Position numbers and translations under genes: made by a program
The notes under the pieces: model-generated
The model's input: only the letters and a program-made list of their open reading frames with translations
What the model was told of the DNA's origin: nothing
The model's database searches: none
Part shown: positions 8,253-17,493 of the stretch, in pieces
Layout: each line of letters starts with the position of its first letter
Numbering within the stretch: position 1 is the stretch's first letter
DNA from: Hyphomicrobiales bacterium
GTDB taxonomy: Bacteria; Pseudomonadota; Alphaproteobacteria; Rhizobiales; Rhizobiaceae
Length of the DNA: 64,000 nt
Reading direction: 5' to 3'
NCBI GenBank assembly: GCA_900465915.1
Contig: UBKJ01000005.1
Location: forward strand, 1-64,000

Positions 8253-9733
8253 GCCGCCATTCCCGTCAGTTCCGCGAGCGCGTCTTCGTTGAATGATCCG
8301 GGCGGCAGGAAGCCGACCGGCCTGCCGTCGCTGTCGAATGCGAAAATCTCGTCGCAAAGCTCGATCAGCTCCACGTTTTCGGTCGACCACCAGACGACGA
8401 TCGCCCCGGTGGCGGCGACCTCGCGGATCAGGGCGTAGATCTCGCGCTTGGCGCCGATGTCGACGCCGCGCGTCGGCTCCTCCAGCACGACCAGCCGCAG
8501 CGGCAGGCCGAGCCAGCGCGCCACGAGCAGCTTCTGCTGGTTGCCGCCCGAAAGCGACCGCGGCATGTCCCAGATCGACCCCGCCTTGAGGTTGAGGGCG
8601 GAAACGAGCGAGCGGCACTCCGTCTCCTCCTTACCGCGCACGAAAAAGGAGGCGGAGCGGACGCGGCGCGCCGCCATGACGTTGTCGATGATCGGAAGCT
8701 GCGCCAGCACGCCCTTGGCCGCCCGGTCGCCGGAGACGAAGCCGACGCCGGCCTTGACGGCCGCGGCCGGCGAGCGGAACCGCTCGGGAAAGCCTTCCGT
8801 CCTGATGGTCCAGAGCGGCTTGTCCGCGGAGCCCGACAGCGTCTCGATCAGCGCAGTCGGTCCGGCCGGCGCGCCGGCGAGGCCGAGGATCGTTCCGGGC
8901 GCGACCGTGATCTCCACGCCGTCGCCGCCGACCACGTTCAATGCCCGCCCGTCGCCGCCGCCGGCGCGGCGCTCGGCCTGCTCGGCGGCGCGATGCGCGG
9001 GCTGGCCCATGTTCTGGACGATCTCCGCATCCGTCAGCGACGCGACGGGCGCCGCGTCGACGACCGTCCGGCCGTCGCGGATGATGGTGCAGACGTCGCA
9101 CAATTCGCGGATTTCCTTCATCCGGTGCGAGACGAAGACGATGCCGATCCCCTCCTCGCGCACCAGCCGCTTCAGCACGCGGAACAATGTCCCGGTCTCA
9201 TGCGCCGTCAGGTTGGCGGTGGGCTCGTCGAGAAGCAGGACCTCCGCGCCCAGCGACAGCGCGCGGGCGATCTCGACGATCTGCCCCTGATGCAGGGACA
9301 GCGAGCGGGCGGGCCGGTCGATGATCTCGTCGGCGAGCTGCGGATCGATGAGCTTGAGCGATTTGCGGGCGATCTCGCGCATCGCGCCGCGCCGGCTGAT
9401 GGCGAAGCCGCGGCGCGCATGCGCCAGCCCGATATTCTCCGCCACGCTCAGCTCCGGCAGCAGCGCAAGCTCCTGATGGACCACGGCGATGACCGGCTGC
9501 GAGCCGCCGGTGCGGGCCGACCACGTCTCGATCGTCCCCGCGTCGAGGCGGTTGAGCCCCGTCACGATGCGGATGAGCGTGCTCTTGCCTGCGCCGTTGC
9601 CGCCGAGCAGGGCGTGAATCTCCCCGGCCCTCACTTGAAAATCGACGCCGCGCAGCACGCGCGTCGCGCCATAGCTCTTCTCCACGTTCGACACGCGGAG
9701 CAGCGGTTTTTCCCGTTCGCCTTCTCGTGGCAT
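8249..9733 (-). CDS. Sugar ABC transporter ATPase, two-domain (RbsA/MglA-like)
   Basis: 494 aa with two tandem nucleotide-binding domains. Domain 1 has a normal Walker A (GGNGAGKST, K50), a slightly altered signature (LSLHQGQIVEIARAL) and a Walker B, VLLLDEPTANLT. Domain 2 keeps the signature LSGGNQQKLLVARWL and VVLEEPTRGVD, but its Walker A is degenerate (AGAPAGPTAL). Asymmetry is normal in this family, although domain 2 here also lacks the usual GR after the glycine. The start at 9733 has GGGAGGATTCC upstream. It is first in the transporter operon, divergent from the LysR gene. Confidence 0.92.
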   Translation of the reverse strand: MPREGEREKPLLRVSNVEKSYGATRVLRGVDFQVRAGEIHALLGGNGAGKSTLIRIVTGLNRLDAGTIETWSARTGGSQPVIAVVHQELALLPELSVAENIGLAHARRGFAISRRGAMREIARKSLKLIDPQLADEIIDRPARSLSLHQGQIVEIARALSLGAEVLLLDEPTANLTAHETGTLFRVLKRLVREEGIGIVFVSHRMKEIRELCDVCTIIRDGRTVVDAAPVASLTDAEIVQNMGQPAHRAAEQAERRAGGGDGRALNVVGGDGVEITVAPGTILGLAGAPAGPTALIETLSGSADKPLWTIRTEGFPERFRSPAAAVKAGVGFVSGDRAAKGVLAQLPIIDNVMAARRVRSASFFVRGKEETECRSLVSALNLKAGSIWDMPRSLSGGNQQKLLVARWLGLPLRLVVLEEPTRGVDIGAKREIYALIREVAATGAIVVWWSTENVELIELCDEIFAFDSDGRPVGFLPPGSFNEDALAELTGMAA

Positions 9734-9909
9734 GGAATCCTCCCGAACCCCCGCAGGCGGGCGCTTGCGCCGGATCGGCGGCGTCCACGCGGCCCTCTGC
9801 TTTTTTTCCTGGGCTCCTCTCCCATCGCCATCATAGTGACGGTAAGGATGGATAAGTTTCAATTTCGTATTCTTGTTGATTTGTGTAGTTGCGCTTCATA
9901 AGCTGGCGC
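9734..9909. promoter_or_regulatory. Divergent promoter region, sugar ABC operon / LysR
   Basis: 176 bases between divergent starts. The AT-rich part at 9853-9888 (TAAGTTTCAATTTCGTATTC and following) is the likely site for LysR binding and for both promoters. No exact inverted repeat was identified. Confidence 0.45.
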
Positions 9910-10905
9910 ATGTCCCGCGATCTCAATCTCAATTCCATGGCGCATTTCGAGGCCGTCGCCCGGCTGGGCGGCATCGCCCGGGCTTCGGAGGAGCTGCTGG
10001 TGTCGCCTTCCGCCGTCAGCCAGCAGATCCGCCTGCTCGAACAGCAGCTCGGCGTCCGGCTGTTCCACCGGGAAAAGCGGCATTTGCGGCTGACCATCGA
10101 CGGCGAGCGGCTGTTCCAGACCACGACGCAGGCTTTCCGCTCGATCCGCGAGGTGCGGGCGGCCATCGTCCGGCAGCGCGAGAGCTTCGGCCTGTCGCTG
10201 CGCGTCAGCCCGTCCTTCGGCGTGCGCTGGCTGTCGCCGCGCCTGATCGAATTCTCGCGCGCCAATCCGAACTGGGAGCTGCGCGTCGACGCGACGCCGA
10301 ATTTCTCCGATTTCGAGACCGAGATCGTCGATCTCGACCTGCGCTATGGCGAAGGCGGCTGGGCCGGGCTCTATTCGGATTGCGTCGTCAACGATCTGGT
10401 GCTGCCGATGTGCTCTCCCTCCTATCTGGAGGAGCTACGGGCGATATCGGACGATCCGCGCGAGCAATTGCGCCATGCGCGGCTGATCGACAGCGTGAAG
10501 ACCTATTTCCGCTGGGACTACTGGCTGCCGCTGAACAACGTCGCCGACGTCGCCATGTCCTATCCCTACCGTTTCGACCGCTCCTCCATGTCGGTGCAGC
10601 TCGCCAAGGACGGCGCCGGCGTGATCCTCGAAAGCACGGCGGTCGCCTTCGAGGAATTGCGTTCGGGGCAGTTGACCCCGCTGTCGAGCGCGTTCGAGGT
10701 GATCGAATTTCCGGGCTATTGGCTCGTCTGCCCGACCCGCCACATGGCGCGGCGGCCGGTGAAGATCTTCGCCGAATGGATCCACGACGCCGGCGCGCAG
10801 GACAACGCCGTGATCAGGGATTGGTTCAGGGAGCGCGACATGACCATCCGCTTCGAGCATCGGTCCCGCTTCGCCTCGGCGGAAGCGGGACAGAGCGGCA
10901 ATTGA
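9910..10905 (+). CDS. LysR-family regulator (GcvA-like), probable sugar operon regulator
   Basis: 331 aa. The winged HTH occupies residues 1-65 (LNSMAHFEAVARLGGIARAS, then SPSAVSQQIRLLEQQLGVRLF), followed by the periplasmic-binding-like effector domain beginning SLRVSPSFGVRWLSPRLIEF. The FGVRWLSPRL form is typical of the GcvA subgroup. The ATG at 9910 is chosen; an in-frame TTG at 9889 exists, but neither has a strong ribosome site. The divergent arrangement with the sugar ABC transporter predicts that it controls that operon and represses itself. It converges on the isomerase gene with a 13-base gap. Confidence 0.9.
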   Translation: MSRDLNLNSMAHFEAVARLGGIARASEELLVSPSAVSQQIRLLEQQLGVRLFHREKRHLRLTIDGERLFQTTTQAFRSIREVRAAIVRQRESFGLSLRVSPSFGVRWLSPRLIEFSRANPNWELRVDATPNFSDFETEIVDLDLRYGEGGWAGLYSDCVVNDLVLPMCSPSYLEELRAISDDPREQLRHARLIDSVKTYFRWDYWLPLNNVADVAMSYPYRFDRSSMSVQLAKDGAGVILESTAVAFEELRSGQLTPLSSAFEVIEFPGYWLVCPTRHMARRPVKIFAEWIHDAGAQDNAVIRDWFRERDMTIRFEHRSRFASAEAGQSGN

Positions 10906-10918
10906 CGCCGAATTTACG

Positions 10919-11749
10919 TCACGCGCCGGCTCGGTGATCGCCGGGCGTCAGCCGGCGGGCGGCGGCGACCGTCCGCGCCAGCCATTCCCGCTCCATCCCG
11001 CATGTCGTCGCCAGATCGTCGGCCGGCGGCATCCAATGCTCGAGAATCACGCTCATATCGTCGGGACAATGGGCGAGCGCGGCGAAAATTGCGCCGATCT
11101 CGGCCCTGCCCTCGCCGAGCGGGACGCCGTGGATGCGGAAGCCGACGCCATAGGGATCGGGCGCGATCACATAGTCCTTGAGATGCAGGTTGATCGTATA
11201 GGGCGCCAGCATGCGGACGGTGGTCATCGGCCATTCGCCGGCGCAGATCGAATTCGCCACGTCGAGGCAGACGCCGAGCGCGTCGTCGTCGACCGCGTCG
11301 AGCAGCTCGACCATGCGCGGGGAGGGATAGTTGAAATGGTTCTCGATGGCGAAGCGCAAGCCGGCGCGGCGGCCGTCCGGCAGCAATTCGCGGATTTCGG
11401 CCGCAAGCTCCTTCACCGGAATCCGCGCGTCCTCGGCGTCGAGCGCCACGCGGAGGATTCTTGCGCCGATGCGCTCGCCGATCGGAATGTAGCGGCCGAT
11501 TTCCTCTGCGTCGAAGGATTGCGTCCCCAGCTCCAGCCCCATGCCGTATCGATCCGCGCGCGCCTTCAGCGCCCGGTGCTCGTCGGCCGACAGGCGGTCG
11601 AGCGGCATGTTGTCGGCGTATTGCACCAGCGCCAGCCCGTGATCGTGGGCCGCCTCCAGCACCTCCATCGCCGCCATCGGCCGCGCCGGCCGGCGATCCT
11701 TGAGGCCAATAGACCAGCGGAAGGCGTAGCTTCCCAATCCCAGTTTCAT
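10919..11749 (-). CDS. Sugar phosphate isomerase/epimerase-like TIM-barrel protein
   Basis: 276 aa xylose-isomerase-like TIM barrel. Metal-site residues are seen in FAIENHFNYPSP, VCLDVANSI, INLHLKDYV and VILEHWMPP, the usual E-D-H-E pattern spread over the barrel. GGAGGAGCCC precedes the ATG. It is last in the minus-strand array of split transketolase, SDR and isomerase, so I infer that it interconverts a ketose or inosose-like intermediate. The family includes epimerases, isomerases and dehydratases that cannot be told apart by sequence. Confidence 0.82.
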   Translation of the reverse strand: MKLGLGSYAFRWSIGLKDRRPARPMAAMEVLEAAHDHGLALVQYADNMPLDRLSADEHRALKARADRYGMGLELGTQSFDAEEIGRYIPIGERIGARILRVALDAEDARIPVKELAAEIRELLPDGRRAGLRFAIENHFNYPSPRMVELLDAVDDDALGVCLDVANSICAGEWPMTTVRMLAPYTINLHLKDYVIAPDPYGVGFRIHGVPLGEGRAEIGAIFAALAHCPDDMSVILEHWMPPADDLATTCGMEREWLARTVAAARRLTPGDHRAGA

Positions 11750-11783
11750 GGGCTCCTCCAGCGTTTGAGGCCGCGCCGATCCG

Positions 11784-12542
<759 letters not shown>

Positions 12543-12610
12543 GACTATACTCCCTTGTCGTTGCGCCCGGACATCGGTCGCGGGCCGTTGGTTCGTTGAG
12601 ATCGGAACGG

Positions 12611-13657
12611 TCAGAGCCAGCCGCGGATGCTGCGCGCGACAGCGGCGGTGGAAAGGCCGTAGCGGTCGTGCAGCGTCGGCAGCGCGCCGGCGTCGAGGAA
12701 ACGGTCGGGCAGGCCGATCATGCGGAAGCGCGGCGCGATCCCATGCGTGAGAAGCGCCGTCGCCACCGCCTCGCCGAGGCCGCCGACCACCGTGTGGTTT
12801 TCGGCGGTCACGACCAGCCGGCCGCCGTCGCCCGCCTCGGCGAGAATGGTCTCCACGTCGAGCGGCTTGATCGTCGGACAGTGGAGCACCGCGACGGAGA
12901 CGCCCTGCTTCTCCAGTTCGACGGCGGCGTCGAGCGCGCGCATGGTCATGAAGCCCGAAGCGATGATGAGCACGTCGCTTCCGTCGCGCACCCGCTTGGC
13001 CTTGCCGAGCTCGAAGCGGTAGTCGGGACGATGGCGGCGCAAGACCGAGGCCACCTTGCCGCGCGGCAGCCGCATATAGACCGGCCCCTGATGCGCCGCG
13101 ATGGCGGGGACGGCCTCCATGACGTCGATCGCGTCGCATGGATCGACGATCGTCATGTTGGGCAGGCCGCGGAAGATGGCGAGGTCCTCCGTCGCCTGGT
13201 GGCTGGGGCCGTAGCCCGTCGTCAAGCCGGGCAGCGCGCAGACGATCTTGACCGGCAGATATTCCTCCGCGATGGCCATGGCGATGAAGTCATAGGCGCG
13301 GCGGGAGGCGAAGACCGCATAGGTCGTGGCGAAGGGAATAAAACCCTCGCGCGCCATGCCGGCGGCGGCGGAGATCATCACCTGCTCGGCCATGCCCATT
13401 TGATAGAAACGGTCGGGAAAGGCTTCCGCGAAGACATGCAGGTCGGTGTATTTCGCTAGGTCGGCGGTCAGGCCGACGATACGGTCGTCGCGCTTCGCCT
13501 CGGCGACCAGCGCGTGGCCGAAAGGCGCGGCGACGGTGTCGTAGCCTTCCGCCGCGAGCGAGGCGATCATGGCGGAGGTGCGCCCGCCTTCGCCCGTCTT
13601 CGGCGCGCGGCGCGGCTCCCATTTGCGGTGCGGATCGTAGGTGCTTTTCGTGTTCAT
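12611..13657 (-). CDS. Transketolase C-terminal subunit (split transketolase)
   Basis: 348 aa, covering the pyrimidine-binding and C-terminal domains of transketolase. It has DRFYQMGMAEQVMISAAAGM, whose glutamate is the conserved one that activates the thiamine ring, and GLTTGYGPSHQATEDLAIFR with the substrate-phase histidine. A ligase-like C-terminal domain follows (VLIIASGFMTMRALDAA). It works with the N-terminal subunit encoded 12 bases upstream. The N-terminal 28 residues (HRKWEPRRAPKTGEGGRTS) are an extra basic extension. Split transketolases are common in dedicated catabolic operons rather than in the housekeeping pentose pathway. Confidence 0.92.
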   Translation of the reverse strand: MNTKSTYDPHRKWEPRRAPKTGEGGRTSAMIASLAAEGYDTVAAPFGHALVAEAKRDDRIVGLTADLAKYTDLHVFAEAFPDRFYQMGMAEQVMISAAAGMAREGFIPFATTYAVFASRRAYDFIAMAIAEEYLPVKIVCALPGLTTGYGPSHQATEDLAIFRGLPNMTIVDPCDAIDVMEAVPAIAAHQGPVYMRLPRGKVASVLRRHRPDYRFELGKAKRVRDGSDVLIIASGFMTMRALDAAVELEKQGVSVAVLHCPTIKPLDVETILAEAGDGGRLVVTAENHTVVGGLGEAVATALLTHGIAPRFRMIGLPDRFLDAGALPTLHDRYGLSTAAVARSIRGWL

Positions 13658-13669
13658 CTCGGGCTGTCC

Positions 13670-14524
13670 CTATTCCGGCCGGGCGGCGTCGAGCGCGTCG
13701 AGCGCTTTGCGCCATTCGTCCGGCTCCACCCGCACGAAATGGGCGACTTCGCGCCGTTCGAGGAAAGGCACGCCCTTGCACATGACGGTGTCGCAGATGA
13801 TGACGCGCGGCCTGGGCGCGTCGAGCCGGCTGGCGGCGTCGAAGGCGGCGACGAGCGCGGCGACGTCGTTGCCGTCCACGCGCTGGACGTGCCAGCCGAA
13901 GGCCTCCCACTTGGCGCCGAGCGGCTCGGAACAGAGCGTTTCGGTCGACTTGCCGTCGGCCTGCTGGTTGTTGAAATCGACGATGCAGATCAGGTTGTCG
14001 AGCCGGTGATGGGCGGCCGACATCGCCGCCTCCCAAGTGGAGCCTTCGCCCAGCTCCCCGTCCGACATCAGATTATAGACGAAGGCCGGGTTCTTTTTCG
14101 CCTTGAGCCCGAGCGCCATTCCGACGCCGATCCCCAGCCCCTGCCCCAGCGAGCCGCCGGTGATCTCCATGCCGGGCGTATAGGCGGCCATGCCGGACAT
14201 CGGCAGCCGGCTGTCGTCGACGCCGTAGGTCTCCAGCTCCTGCTCCGGCAGGACGCCGGCCTCGATCAGCGCGGCGTAGAGCGCGATGGCGTAATGGCCG
14301 ATCGAGAGCAGGAAACGATCGCGTCCTTCCCATTCGGGATCGTCGGAGCGATAGCGCAGCGCGTGGAAATAGGAAACGGCGAGGACGTCGGCGATCCCGA
14401 GCGCCTGTCCCACATAGCCCTGCCCCTGCACCTCGCCCATGAGGACGGCCTTGCGGCGGATCTCCCAGGCGCGGCGCGCAAGGCTCATATTCGGCAGGCT
14501 CGCCGTCGGATTCTGGCTGGTCAT
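13670..14524 (-). CDS. Transketolase N-terminal subunit, thiamine-diphosphate binding
   Basis: 284 aa, the pyrophosphate-binding half. It carries GGSLGQGLGIGVGMALG and the ThDP/metal motif SDGELGEGSTWEA ... VDFNNQQADG. It pairs with the C-terminal subunit immediately downstream. The start at 14524 is preceded by GGGAGGAG, but most of that ribosome site is the right arm of a 9-bp hairpin (14530-14554), suggesting control of translation. The 114-base gap to the ABC transporter on the same strand leaves room for a separate promoter. Confidence 0.93.
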   Translation of the reverse strand: MTSQNPTASLPNMSLARRAWEIRRKAVLMGEVQGQGYVGQALGIADVLAVSYFHALRYRSDDPEWEGRDRFLLSIGHYAIALYAALIEAGVLPEQELETYGVDDSRLPMSGMAAYTPGMEITGGSLGQGLGIGVGMALGLKAKKNPAFVYNLMSDGELGEGSTWEAAMSAAHHRLDNLICIVDFNNQQADGKSTETLCSEPLGAKWEAFGWHVQRVDGNDVAALVAAFDAASRLDAPRPRVIICDTVMCKGVPFLERREVAHFVRVEPDEWRKALDALDAARPE

Positions 14525-14529
14525 GGCTC

Positions 14530-14554
14530 CTCCCGTCGCGTGAAACGACGGGAG
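14530..14554 (-). promoter_or_regulatory. Hairpin overlapping the transketolase ribosome-binding site
   Basis: On the minus strand CTCCCGTCG, loop TTTCACG, CGACGGGAG: a perfect 9-bp stem ending 5 bases before the ATG. Its 3' arm contains GGGAG of the Shine-Dalgarno, so folding would mask it. There is no T-tract, so it is not a terminator. Confidence 0.55.
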
Positions 14555-14638
14555 AAATTTGCGCATGGAGGACCTTTAGCGGCAATTTAGTAATTCGCCG
14601 ATATTGTTAAGTTGAGCTAAGGATCATGCGCGTCGGGC

Positions 14639-15733
14639 CTATTCGCCCGGCAAGATATGCGTCGCCTCGGGCCGCCACGACACCCAGACCTTCGCGCCCG
14701 GCTCCAGGTTGAGCCGCGCCAGTTCCTCGTGGCTTTTCTGCGCTTTGATCGCGATGCGGTCGGCGCCCTCCAGATGGATGACCGCCGTGGCGCCGACGAA
14801 TTCCTCGCCGACGACCGCGGCCTGCATGGCGTTGCAGTCGCCGGAAGGCGGCCGGTCGCTGAGCTGGATCCGGTCGTCCGACACGACGAAAGTGGCCTTG
14901 TCGCCCTGGGAGAGCGGCCTCGCGGCGTTGGGCGTGACGGCGAATTCGCCGGCGGGGGTGGCGATCTTCACCGAAGCGCCGTTGGCGTAGGAGACGCTGC
15001 CGGCGAAGATGTTGGACGAGCCGAGGAATTCGGCGACGAAGCGGGTGCGCGGCGCGCGGTAGATTTCCTGCGGCGCGCCGATCTGCTCGATATGGCCGCG
15101 GCTCATGATGACGACGCGGTCGGCCATGGAGAAGGCTTCCGACTGGCTGTGCGTGACATAGACGAAAGTGATGCCGAGCTCGCGCTGCAAGTTCGAGAGC
15201 ACCGTCTGCATGCGCACCTTCAGATGCGCGTCGAGCGCCGACAGCGGCTCGTCGAGGAGAAGTATCTCCGGCTCCGTCACCAGCGAGCGGGCGAGCGCCA
15301 CGCGCTGGCGCTGGCCGCCCGACAGATGCGCCACGTTGCGCCCCGCGAATTCGGCGATCTGCATGCGCTGCAGCCATTTGTCGACGCGCTCGCGGCGCTC
15401 CGGCTTGGCCACGCCGCGCATGCGCAGGCCGAACTCCACATTCTCGCGCACGGTGAGGAAGGGAAACAGCGCCAGGCTCTGCCACACCATCGGCGTGTCG
15501 CGCCGCCAGGTCGGCAGGTCGTTGATGCGCGCGCCGGCGAGGCGGATCTCGCCGCCCGTCGGCGCTTCGAGGCCGGCCAGCATGCGCAGCGTCGTGGTCT
15601 TGCCGCAACCGCTGGAGCCCATGATGGCGAGGAATTCGCCCTTATGGATTTCGAAATCCATCTTCTCGACGGCCACGAAGTCGCCGAAGCTCTTGACGAC
15701 GCCGTCGAAGACGACGAGGGGCTGATGTGTCAT
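14639..15733 (-). CDS. ABC transporter ATPase, spermidine/putrescine type (PotA-like)
   Basis: 364 aa. Single nucleotide-binding domain with Walker A GSSGCGKTT, signature LSGGQRQRVALARSL, Walker B LLLDEPLSALD and switch histidine VTHSQSEA. A TOBE domain follows in the last 110 residues. It starts within the permease stop (ATGA) and energises the two permeases upstream. PotA similarity describes the family; many such systems import other solutes, and the link to transketolase genes suggests a sugar or polyol. Confidence 0.92.
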   Translation of the reverse strand: MTHQPLVVFDGVVKSFGDFVAVEKMDFEIHKGEFLAIMGSSGCGKTTTLRMLAGLEAPTGGEIRLAGARINDLPTWRRDTPMVWQSLALFPFLTVRENVEFGLRMRGVAKPERRERVDKWLQRMQIAEFAGRNVAHLSGGQRQRVALARSLVTEPEILLLDEPLSALDAHLKVRMQTVLSNLQRELGITFVYVTHSQSEAFSMADRVVIMSRGHIEQIGAPQEIYRAPRTRFVAEFLGSSNIFAGSVSYANGASVKIATPAGEFAVTPNAARPLSQGDKATFVVSDDRIQLSDRPPSGDCNAMQAAVVGEEFVGATAVIHLEGADRIAIKAQKSHEELARLNLEPGAKVWVSWRPEATHILPGE

Positions 15734-16563
15734 GACGGCTGAACTCCGGCTGGCGCTTCCGACACGTCGGGCGCGGGGCTGCGTTTCATGAGAAGGATCT
15801 GAGCGAGGACCACCAGCGCCATCGACACGACGAAGACGAAGGCGCCGATGACATTGATGCGCGGGCTGACCTGTCCTTGCAGGAAGCCGAGCACCTTGAC
15901 CGGCAGGGTCTCGTTGAGGCCGGACACGAACCAGGCCACGGCGAATTCGTCGAAGGACACGGCCATGGTGATGAACAGCGCCGCGAAGATGGCCGGCTTG
16001 CAGAAGGGGATGATGACGTGGCGCATGGCCATCCATTCCGACGCGCCGAGGTTCCACGCCGCCGCCTCCAGCGACGGGTCCATCTGCGACAGGCGCAGCC
16101 GGACGATGGCCATGGCGAAGGGCGCGCACATCACCACATGGGCGATGACGACCGAATAGATGGCCCCCGACAGATGGATGTTGGACAGGAAAGCCAGCAT
16201 CGCCAGGCCGAGGATGACCACGGGGATCGTCGGCGGCAGCAGCGCCAGCGCCACATAGAACGTCTTGCCGAAGAAGCGGTAGCGGAAATCGGTATAGGCG
16301 GCCCCGAAGCCGATGGCCGTCGCCAGCACGGACACCGAGACGCCAGCGATCAGCGTGTTGCGCAGGCCTTCCCAGACCAGCGGATCGTTGGCCACCGCCT
16401 CGTACCAGACGGTCGAGAAACCACCCAGCGGCAGCGAGGGAAAGCGGTCGACGTTGAAGGAGAAGACGAAGCTCGCCGCGATCGGCGCGAAGATGAAGGC
16501 GAAGGCGAGGAGGACATAGAGCTTCAGGCTCCAGTCGATCAGCCGGTTGCGGTTGAAGGTCAT
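15730..16563 (-). CDS. ABC transporter permease, PotC-like
   Basis: 277 aa inner-membrane permease with about six helices. The cytoplasmic coupling motif LEAAAWNLGASEWMAMRHVI matches the EAA loop of binding-protein-dependent permeases. Both ends overlap neighbours by ATGA (upstream permease and downstream ATPase), so the membrane complex is translated as a coupled set. Confidence 0.92.
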   Translation of the reverse strand: MTFNRNRLIDWSLKLYVLLAFAFIFAPIAASFVFSFNVDRFPSLPLGGFSTVWYEAVANDPLVWEGLRNTLIAGVSVSVLATAIGFGAAYTDFRYRFFGKTFYVALALLPPTIPVVILGLAMLAFLSNIHLSGAIYSVVIAHVVMCAPFAMAIVRLRLSQMDPSLEAAAWNLGASEWMAMRHVIIPFCKPAIFAALFITMAVSFDEFAVAWFVSGLNETLPVKVLGFLQGQVSPRINVIGAFVFVVSMALVVLAQILLMKRSPAPDVSEAPAGVQPS

Positions 16564-17405
16564 CGTCCGCGCTCCCTGTAGGCGTAGCGCACCGCGGCGA
16601 AGGCGACCGCGAGCAGGGTTGCGATCATGGCGAGCGCGATCACCGCCGCCCGCGGCCATTGCTGGCCCGACTTGGTGGTGTCGGTGATGAGGATCGACAA
16701 TGTCGGCGGATCGCCGCCGCCCAGATAGAGCGGGCTGACGAAATCGCCGAAGGTGAGGATGAAGCAGAACAGCGCCGCGATCACAAGCCCCACCCTGGCG
16801 GAGGGGACCACGACCGCGAACACGGTGCGCAGCCGGCCGCAGCGCAGATTATGCGCCGCCTCGATCAGCGACTTGTCGACGAAGACGAGGCTGAACAATT
16901 GCAGCAGCACGACCAGCGGAAAGCTCAGCGTGAGATAGCCGACCATCGTGCCGAAGACCGAATTGAGCATGCCGAACGGTCCCAGCCCGACCTTGGCGAA
17001 GAGCGCGTTGAAGACGCCGTTGTCCGAGAGGAATATCTGCCAGGAATAGACGCGCACCAGATAGCTGGTGAAAAAGGGGATGACCATCAGGAAAATCGCC
17101 CAGCGCCGCGCCGTCTCCGACAGCTTGAAGGCGATGGCGTAGGCGCAGGGAAAGGCCAGCGCGCTGGTGACGGCCGCGGCCATCGTCGCCAGCCCGAAGG
17201 TGCGCAGATAGGCGTCCCAGAAGACGCCGCGTCCCAGCATCCGCACCCAGTTGACGGTGTCGAAATCCGGCTGCATGCGATAGTTCCGCACCGTCCAGAA
17301 GCTGAGCGCGACCAGGAACAGGAGCGGAGCGAGAAAGAACGCCGCCTGCCATAAAAACATTGGCAGCGAAAAGGTCAGTCCGTAAAGCGTGATCGATTTG
17401 CGCAT
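16560..17405 (-). CDS. ABC transporter permease, PotB-like
   Basis: 281 aa inner-membrane permease. The N-terminal helix is LPMFLWQAAFFLAPLLFLVA and the EAA-type loop is LIEAAHNLRCGRLRTVFAVV. It forms the heterodimeric channel with the PotC-like protein encoded next. It is separated from the binding-protein gene by 88 bases containing a hairpin, which may set the usual excess of binding protein over permease. Confidence 0.92.
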   Translation of the reverse strand: MRKSITLYGLTFSLPMFLWQAAFFLAPLLFLVALSFWTVRNYRMQPDFDTVNWVRMLGRGVFWDAYLRTFGLATMAAAVTSALAFPCAYAIAFKLSETARRWAIFLMVIPFFTSYLVRVYSWQIFLSDNGVFNALFAKVGLGPFGMLNSVFGTMVGYLTLSFPLVVLLQLFSLVFVDKSLIEAAHNLRCGRLRTVFAVVVPSARVGLVIAALFCFILTFGDFVSPLYLGGGDPPTLSILITDTTKSGQQWPRAAVIALAMIATLLAVAFAAVRYAYRERGR

Positions 17406-17430
17406 GGCGTTTCTTCCAGCCTCATACCGG

Positions 17431-17467
17431 AAAAGGGGGCGGCCGCGCCCGACGAGACCCGGCCGCC
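17431..17467 (-). terminator. Probable attenuating hairpin between binding protein and permeases
   Basis: On the minus strand GGCGGCCG ... CGGCCGCC forms an 8-bp stem with a 14-base loop, followed by CCCCTTTT. The T-run is short, so partial termination or 3'-end protection of the binding-protein mRNA is more likely than a full stop. Confidence 0.45.
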
Positions 17468-17493
17468 GCGAGCGTCTTCGCTACGAGCCGCGC

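Noticed and set aside
6180..8438. Very long open frame opposite the sugar-binding protein and permease genes
   Set aside because: It is rich in Arg, Asp, Gly and His with no family motif, and lies antisense to two well-supported transporter genes; a GC-frame shadow.
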